Shown here piece by piece: positions 59,454-64,000 of a stretch of DNA of 64,000 nt. The first letter of the stretch is position 1, and every line of letters begins with the position of its first letter. The notes under the pieces were generated by a model. It made no database searches, had not been told where the DNA came from, and saw only the letters and a program-made list of their open reading frames with translations. Location of the stretch: NCBI GenBank assembly GCA_036571765.1, contig BROE01000001.1, positions 992,001 through 1,056,000 of the forward strand. Reading direction: 5' to 3'. This stretch comes from Plecoglossus altivelis (lineage: Eukaryota > Chordata > Actinopteri > Osmeriformes > Plecoglossidae). Position numbers and translations under genes: made by a program.

Positions 59454-59570
59454 AGCTTGTTGGATCTTCTTCCTCATCACTTCATCCTCCAACCTCCGCT
59501 CCAGTTGTTCCTGGCGCTTGGTGGCCACCTTGTTTTTGGCCTTCTCTTTGGCCAAGTGCTCCACTCTCAG
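59454..59570 (-). CDS. incenp: incenp exon 12
   Basis: Encodes LRVEHLAKEKAKNKVATKRQ and EQLERRLEDEVMRKKIQQA, the counterpart of human ERLAEEKAKKKAAAKK. Acceptor gtttctcag, donor gtgaga. Confidence 0.88.
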
Positions 59571-59656
59571 CTGAGAAACAGTGCATATACAAGAGCCACG
59601 TTGCATGCTCAAGAACCCTTCGAAATGTCACTGAATGACCATAACCCTATACTCAC

Positions 59657-59777
59657 TTGATCGTTTTTCTCGTAAATGTGTGCAATTCTTTGCTCAATTT
59701 TATTTTTTCTTTCTTTTTTTCTCTGTTCTTCCTTAACTCTCTCCTCTGCAACCTTTTGGAGTCTTTCATCCCTCTTC
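59657..59777 (-). CDS. incenp: incenp exon 11
   Basis: Helical exon encoding KRDERLQKVAEERVKEEQR and KIEQRIAHIYEKNDQ, which matches the human REERLRKV...IEQKFAQIDEK region. Acceptor tttttag, donor gtgagt. Confidence 0.88.
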
Positions 59778-59879
59778 CTAAAAACGGATGACGTAAACAA
59801 ACATAAGAAATGAGGCTAATCCAAGCAAGTAGCAACATTTTACAAACATTAAACTGACCACATTTGACTCAACACAAAG

Positions 59880-59989
59880 CTTTTCATCTCCTCACGTTTT
59901 CTCATTTTTTCCTCCTCCATCTTTCTCTTTCTTTCTTCCACCTGCTCCTGCTTCTTTTTAACAGCCTCCAGTTTCAGACGCTCCCTTTC
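59880..59989 (-). CDS. incenp: incenp exon 10 (helical domain start, donor lost)
   Basis: Charged helix ERERLKLEAVKKKQEQVEER through MRKREEMK. The phase of the next exon requires a break after AAAAG at 59880, where the DNA continues CTTTGTG instead of GT. Weak GT alternatives further on (after 59876, or the gtggtc following ATT-poor CAAAT) would insert a few foreign residues or need a different acceptor. Confidence 0.7.
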
Positions 59990-60367
59990 CTTAAGAATAC
60001 ATGTATACATATACAATATATACACACACAATGTTTCTACATAAAATGCTATAGTAGTATGTTAATAGTTTATAGACAGAAGCCCACTAGTATCATTTCT
60101 ATCCACCAACACAGATGAGATGGGGTGACAAGATGTTGACACATTTGGTGACGTGCCAAAAACTACTCTACAAACCCCCCCACATTCATTCACAATCCGA
60201 CCTTATTAACACTTACCACAATACCACTGAGACTAGGGAGCGGGGTGGAAGAGAAATATTTGATTAAGAAACTACATTATGAACGTTCTACAAAAACTGA
60301 AGCTATTCTATAAAACATGGACAGACTGTAAAGGTAGCAGATTTGAGGAGGCCAGATCGGGGCTTAC

Positions 60368-60505
60368 CTTGGCATCTACTTTGAGAGGAGTGGTGTGTTT
60401 AATGAAGGACTTCATCACACTGCCCCAGCCTACAGAGCTTGAGACCATCAGCATCTGGTTCTTCTGCACAGTATGGAGGAAGGACCTCATATTGGGCCTT
60501 ATTGC
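60368..60505 (-). CDS. incenp: incenp exon 9 (conserved mid-protein motif)
   Basis: This exon encodes RPNMRSFLHTVQKNQMLM and SVMKSFIKHTTPLKVDAK, which aligns nearly residue for residue with human RPLRTFLHTVQRNQMLM and SVMKSFIKRNTPLRMDPK. It is the strongest single identifier of this gene. Acceptor gcctag, donor gtaagc. Confidence 0.92.
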
Positions 60506-60599
60506 CTAGGCATCACAGGTTTAATATAGTGATAGAATGATGTTGGAAAAGCAACAGGACAGTGCTATGACTAACAGTTTAAAAACACCCTCAACGTAC

Positions 60600-60690
60600 A
60601 GTCTGGCTCTTGGGAGGAGAGGGTTTCTTCTCTGGGATTTGGAAATCGCCTGATGCATCTGTACCTTTACGTTTGGAGCTTGGTCGAGAT
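60600..60690 (-). CDS. incenp: incenp exon 8
   Basis: A basic/Pro-rich exon encoding SRPSSKRKGTDASGDFQIP and EKKPSPPKSQT, the counterpart of the human SARRKRSYKQ to SKTPSSP region. Acceptor ttgtcctag, donor gtacgt. Confidence 0.75.
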
Positions 60691-60777
60691 CTAGGACAAG
60701 GACATCATTGACATCGAATGCACCTTTACTAAATGACTTACTCTATGACTTTAGGCCTAAATGGTTTCACAACTTAC

Positions 60778-60817
60778 CTCAAAATTGAGTGTGACTGATT
60801 TTTTTTCCAGCTGCCAT
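60778..60817 (-). CDS. incenp: incenp exon 7
   Basis: A 40-base exon with acceptor tccatag and donor gtaagt. The acceptor seven bases further 3' would put an in-frame stop into the exon, which decides the boundary. Encodes GSWKKNQSHSIL. Confidence 0.6.
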
Positions 60818-61306
60818 CTATGGACAAATCAAACTTGGGTAACTATGGTTGTTAAGCCACCTTCTCACACAGAACAAAGATACCACGCACAGACCACCAT
60901 TTACACAGCAGGTTCCATAAGCCCACTAACAGCCTACTTTTATTTCCAATTTAAAAAAAAATTCATAATATAAAACGATGTTTTTGTTGGGTATGTTTGT
61001 GAACACTTAAGATGTCTCAAAAGTTGATGTGACCACTTGCCCTGATGAAAACTTTACCTCAATTTGAATTGATTCTAAATGTTTGGGCAAATGTTACAAA
61101 AACACTATTCCAGCACCCCTTTACAGCATCCTGGAGACGAAAGTGTTTTAGCCTTTTCAATTGTTCCCAAAACCATTCAACAAGAATGACAATGATCAGT
61201 AAGATGCTATTTTAGAGTTAGCCTGTCTAAACTTTCTGTAGGTGTGGCCTATGATCTAGCCTGGGATTAAAATGATTTGGCTGGCACGCGCACAGACGCA
61301 CAGCAC

Positions 61307-61518
61307 CTGAACCAGAGCAGGGTGTGCTGCTCTTGTCTTTGGTGTTGACGGGGATGGTGGAAACCATGCTAGGAGTGTTCTGGGCCATGGAGCGGGTGAA
61401 ACGAATGCCGTCAGACTCTGACTGTGGAAGGAGTTTCTTATCCAGAACTTCTGGAGAAGTGTCTGTGTGGGTAGCTTGAGTCTGTTCTTCTGCTGTGGTC
61501 GCCTCTTCAGACACCACC
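61307..61518 (-). CDS. incenp: incenp exon 6
   Basis: A Thr/Ser-rich, low-conservation exon (VVSEEATTAEEQTQATHT through GIRFTRSMAQNTPSMVSTIP) that fits the poorly conserved central part of INCENP. Acceptor gcctttag, donor gtgctg. It ends one base into a codon. Confidence 0.7.
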
Positions 61519-61657
61519 CTAAAGGCAAACACAGTATGAACTTCAAAGAAATGAACACGTTCTGTTGTTGAGGAGCTAAAACCACAATCAGTGAAATCCC
61601 AGACAAACATTCAATTAAAGAATAAAACTGTTTAAAACAAATATGTAATATACTTAC

Positions 61658-61706
61658 CCTTTTGTATTCTCTACAACCTCCTCACCATCAGACATTATGA
61701 CATCCT
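61658..61706 (-). CDS. incenp: incenp exon 5
   Basis: A 49-base acidic exon encoding DVIMSDGEEVVENTKG. Acceptor tcaatgcag, donor gtaagt; phases fit exons 4 and 6. Confidence 0.7.
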
Positions 61707-61787
61707 CTGCATTGATAAATAATGTCAGTTAAAAAGTTAGACATCTACACCTTACTTAAAACGGCAGAACTCAACCCAACAAATTAC

Positions 61788-61859
61788 CGTCTTTAGCTTT
61801 GGACAAAAACAACAGCATTCGATTTAAGACAGCACCCCCTGCCACCTCCAACAATACCA
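61788..61859 (-). CDS. incenp: possible incenp exon 4
   Basis: The donor gtaatt after GACG has the right phase for the next exon. Open sequence extends back to an acceptor catcttag at 61860, giving a 72-base exon encoding VLLEVAGGAVLNRMLLFLSK and AKD. The peptide is unusually hydrophobic for this protein. A 9-base microexon from an acceptor gtccaaag is an alternative with the same phase. Confidence 0.45.
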
Positions 61860-62324
61860 CTAAGATGATCTGTGATATTACAGTGCAGCAGCAGAGTTAA
61901 ACTGTATGCACAAGACAATATGCTGGCACGTACATTTTATGTATGGATTGTGTTAAAACTGCCCTCTCTAAGCCTCTGTATTCCACTCTATACATCCCAA
62001 CTGTGGTTCATTGTTCATGGCTCACATTAAAGCAAAAATTACAAAGATTTGGATCACATTTAATGATGGATTCAGAAGCTCCCAAGACCGACATGTGCAA
62101 GTCATACATTTGCACATAGTCAAGTTCCCAGTTCTAATCCTTTGTTAATTAATCATATAAAGTATGCCAGCTAAATAATGACTGATCCTCTGTAACTGAT
62201 CCCTACACAAAGAGATTAGGTTTCAATCACGTTTGACGTATTCCAGTCTATGTTCACTACTGCTTGTCCTTGGATTGCATTTTATTATATATGGACCTGT
62301 ATGTCTTAAATACAAGTTACACAC
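61860..62324 (-). other. incenp intron 3
   Basis: AT-rich intron between exon 3 and the tentative exon 4. Nothing recognisable inside. Confidence 0.5.
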
Positions 62325-62969
62325 CACTGATGTTACTGCTGCAGGTGGAGCTACCAATACGAGCCTTCTTCTTCAGGAAGGAGCGCCTGGAGGCTCGTCG
62401 CACAGACTCGTGGGTCATGCTGTGGCGCAGGCCTGTCAGTGAGCGCCGAAGGGTGAGAGTGTGGCGGACAGAGCTTCTGCGAGTGCTGGAGGGGGTAGTG
62501 GCTATGGCAATCTTGGTGGCGAAACGGCCAGGGGAGGGCGAGGCTTTTACTAGTATTTCAGCAGATTGGTAGTCGGCAATAGTGAGTTTTGTCACAGCTT
62601 CTGGCACCTGTAGCCTGGCTGGAGAGTGTTGTGGACTTTTAGTGTTTGGACAATCAAACTCCTTCCCAGTCTCTGTCTCCTTTGTTTATGTTGATTGCTG
62701 GGATTTGAGCGCTAATCTCTTCTTTAGGTGCTCTCTTTGGAGGCCTATCTGAAAGAGACTTGGGAGGGGTGCTGCTAGTACCTGAAAGCAGCTCCAAATC
62801 CTCTGCCTCCTCAGACTGCTGCTTCAGGGCCTGCTTGGTTCTACAAGTGCTGCATTTGGGCTCATCAAACACCTCCGAGGCGGTTGCCTCTGGGACAATA
62901 TCTTCAGCAATTAGATTCAGTGTACTAACAGAAGAGCGTCGCAAGTTACTACGCTTGCCCTTTGAAAAT
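62325..62969 (-). CDS. incenp: incenp exon 3 (large, frameshifted)
   Basis: The exon starts FSKGKRSNLRRSSVST and runs through an acidic/Ser-rich region. The frame ends at TGA 62654-62656, but an adjacent frame takes over (KEFDCPNTKSPQHSP) and continues to VRRASRRSFLKKKARIG, the counterpart of human VVRRASRRLAKK. The length mismatch equals one extra base, best placed in the A-run near 62681-62688. Two donors in the same phase are possible at the 3' end (after 62325 or after 62355). Confidence 0.75.
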
Positions 62970-63053
62970 CTAAGGGTGAAAATAAACAAAGGGTTTGTTA
63001 GCCATGCGTAGCTATGAAGGTCACCTAAGTGAGTAGGCTGGAGTACAACATAC

Positions 63054-63161
63054 CGCCGCTTGGCTGTCTTTTCAACACGTCCCAAAGACACACGTTTTCT
63101 GCGATTGCTTTTCTTCTGGGATGGGGTCTTTGACATCAATTCTGGCTCGGCACTAAAATCA
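63054..63161 (-). CDS. incenp: incenp exon 2
   Basis: This exon encodes DFSAEPELMSKTPSQKKSN followed by basic residues, closely matching the EFSKEPELMPKTPSQK block of vertebrate INCENP. Acceptor gcatcccag, donor gtatgt. The 84-base intron 2 is by chance open in the same frame. Confidence 0.9.
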
Positions 63162-63342
63162 CTGGGATGCAATAGAAAAATTCAGATGTTCATAAATCCT
63201 CAATTATTGTAAATGCATAAGAACTAACTCTGTAAATGTGTATGTTCTCATATTTCCAGTAGTCTTAACTTAGAAATGGGAGGGAAGACGCATAAGAAAA
63301 CTAGAGTATATCCACAACACAAACCCCAGGTTGTCAACTCAC

Positions 63343-63485
63343 CTGTAGAACATCCGATTGGCTTCCTGCTGGATCTACACGAGCCAAACCATGTGGACGT
63401 TTTCGATTTCATTTATAAATTCTTGTACTTTACCATCAAACATTTGCATGAGGGCTTGTGTTGACGAGAAAACTGAGCAACTCAT
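63343..63485 (-). CDS. incenp: incenp exon with start codon (CEN box), contains TAG
   Basis: The exon starts ATGAGTTGC in an acceptable context (CACCATGA), just after an acceptor tgtctttcag ending at 63495. It encodes an N-terminal helix aligned to the INCENP CEN box, with the hallmark VWL followed by IQQEANRMF. Codon 37 is TAG (63375-63377) where the family has Glu; a single G-to-T change would explain it. Donor gtgagt. Confidence 0.8.
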
Positions 63486-63494
63486 GGTGAAAGC

Positions 63495-64000
63495 CTGAAA
63501 GACAATTAGCCTCATTAACAATGCAGAGCTCAAGTTCAAGTTGTGCTTTATTGTCATTCCGCTACAGCTGTACAATATATCGAGACTAGCAAGCCTGCCC
63601 TCCAGCAACACTATGACGAAATCGTGAATTTGACAACAACCTTCCCTCCCAGCAATGTTAGTTAATGAGAAATATGATTGACGACGTAAGCTAGCTTGCT
63701 AGCAGACAGTAAGTAGTAAATGACTGTCTTCTGGTCAAACATAAAGGTAGTAGTGTAGACTACGACAGTACTGGTAAAATGACGACTAGCTTAGTGCTTG
63801 CCTGAAAAAAGACCCCTACCTTTGAAACACACGATACAGGTCTAAATATATGTAGTCAGAAATTTTCTAAAAGCCGCTGCGGTCGACTGTCAGCCTGCAG
63901 TGTCAAAAATTCATAAGGCCGTAACTTCAGCATTTACTCTTTTTACGTATCACCCGCTGAAAATGTTCATATAGTTTTAAACTCCCAATACCAATGGGGT
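63495..64000 (-). other. incenp 5' flank and upstream leader
   Basis: An acceptor lies directly before the start-codon exon, so an untranslated first exon should be upstream, but its position is unclear. About 63525-63615 resembles a dispersed fish repeat of the type TTTATTGTCATTCCGCTACA. No other gene is seen before the window ends. Confidence 0.4.
63525..63615. repeat. possible dispersed repeat fragment
   Basis: The stretch GTGCTTTATTGTCATTCCGC and the following bases resemble a sequence I recognise as widespread in teleost genomes. Identification is from memory, and ends are approximate. Confidence 0.35.

Larger units (their letters stand above)
57377..63494 (-). pseudogene. incenp: incenp-like gene with disrupted reading frame (18 coding exons)
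   Basis: INCENP scaffolds the chromosomal passenger complex at centromeres and the spindle midzone. Its N-terminal CEN box binds Survivin and Borealin, a charged single-alpha-helix region spans the middle, and the C-terminal IN-box binds and activates Aurora B. All parts are recognisable: the N-terminus before PELMSKTPSQK, the FLHTVQKNQMLM and SVMKSFIK motifs, Lys/Glu-rich helical exons, NYGMDQNSDDSTDDE, and an IN-box ending KRTCSAVWNSPP. Ignoring lesions, the frame is about 863 codons (human 918). Lesions are TAG at 63375-63377, a +1 shift within 62656-62688, no GT after 59880, and a Cys codon in the TSS motif. All other junctions are GT-AG with matching phase, so it is an unprocessed gene copy. 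It could instead be a functional gene with assembly errors, but the adjacent pbx1 exons show none. Confidence 0.7.

Noticed and set aside
62970..63053. Reading frame through incenp intron 2 as coding sequence
   Set aside because: It is flanked by a good donor (gtatgt) and acceptor (cacccttag). The translated insert has no counterpart in INCENP, while splicing gives the conserved RRFSKGKR join.

Overview
The window looks like teleost fish nuclear DNA. The evidence is GC-poor intergenic sequence, long introns with GT/AG junctions, a V-SINE-like tRNA-derived element, a fish-type LINE 3' end and a hAT/BED-finger relic. No bacterial or viral gene organisation is seen. All assignments were made by reading translations and splice junctions by eye, without database searches.

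Two genes can be reconstructed, and they converge tail to tail. On the + strand is pbx1, a TALE/PBC homeobox transcription factor. It has nine coding exons from 21504 to 53762 and encodes 428 residues. Every junction is canonical and every phase matches. Intron 2 alone is about 25.5 kb. On the - strand, with its stop only 3.6 kb beyond the pbx1 stop, is an incenp (inner centromere protein) gene of 18 recognisable coding exons from 63485 down to 57377. INCENP is the scaffold of the chromosomal passenger complex with Aurora B, Survivin and Borealin. This copy carries an in-frame TAG in the first coding exon, a +1 frameshift in the third, a missing donor dinucleotide in the helical domain, and a Ser-to-Cys change in the Aurora-activating TSS motif. 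The neighbouring pbx1 exons are clean. I therefore read incenp as a decaying copy, or otherwise a badly assembled gene.

Layout: 1-20.9 kb is the 5' flank of pbx1. It has no convincing gene, but it holds an RFX-type palindrome next to a CCAAT box, a BED-finger relic, a LINE 3' end and one candidate orphan first exon. 20.9-21.5 kb is the probable pbx1 promoter and 5'UTR. 21.5-22.5 kb holds exons 1-2. 22.5-48.0 kb is intron 2, with a SINE, microsatellites, a long pyrimidine tract, a GACTGGCT-type minisatellite and several AT-rich blocks dense in homeodomain-type motifs (possible enhancers, conservation untested). 48.0-53.8 kb holds exons 3-9; a minisatellite there has copied the exon 5 splice donor. 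53.8-57.4 kb is the pbx1 3'UTR and spacer. 57.4-63.5 kb is incenp, and 63.5-64.0 kb is its 5' flank.
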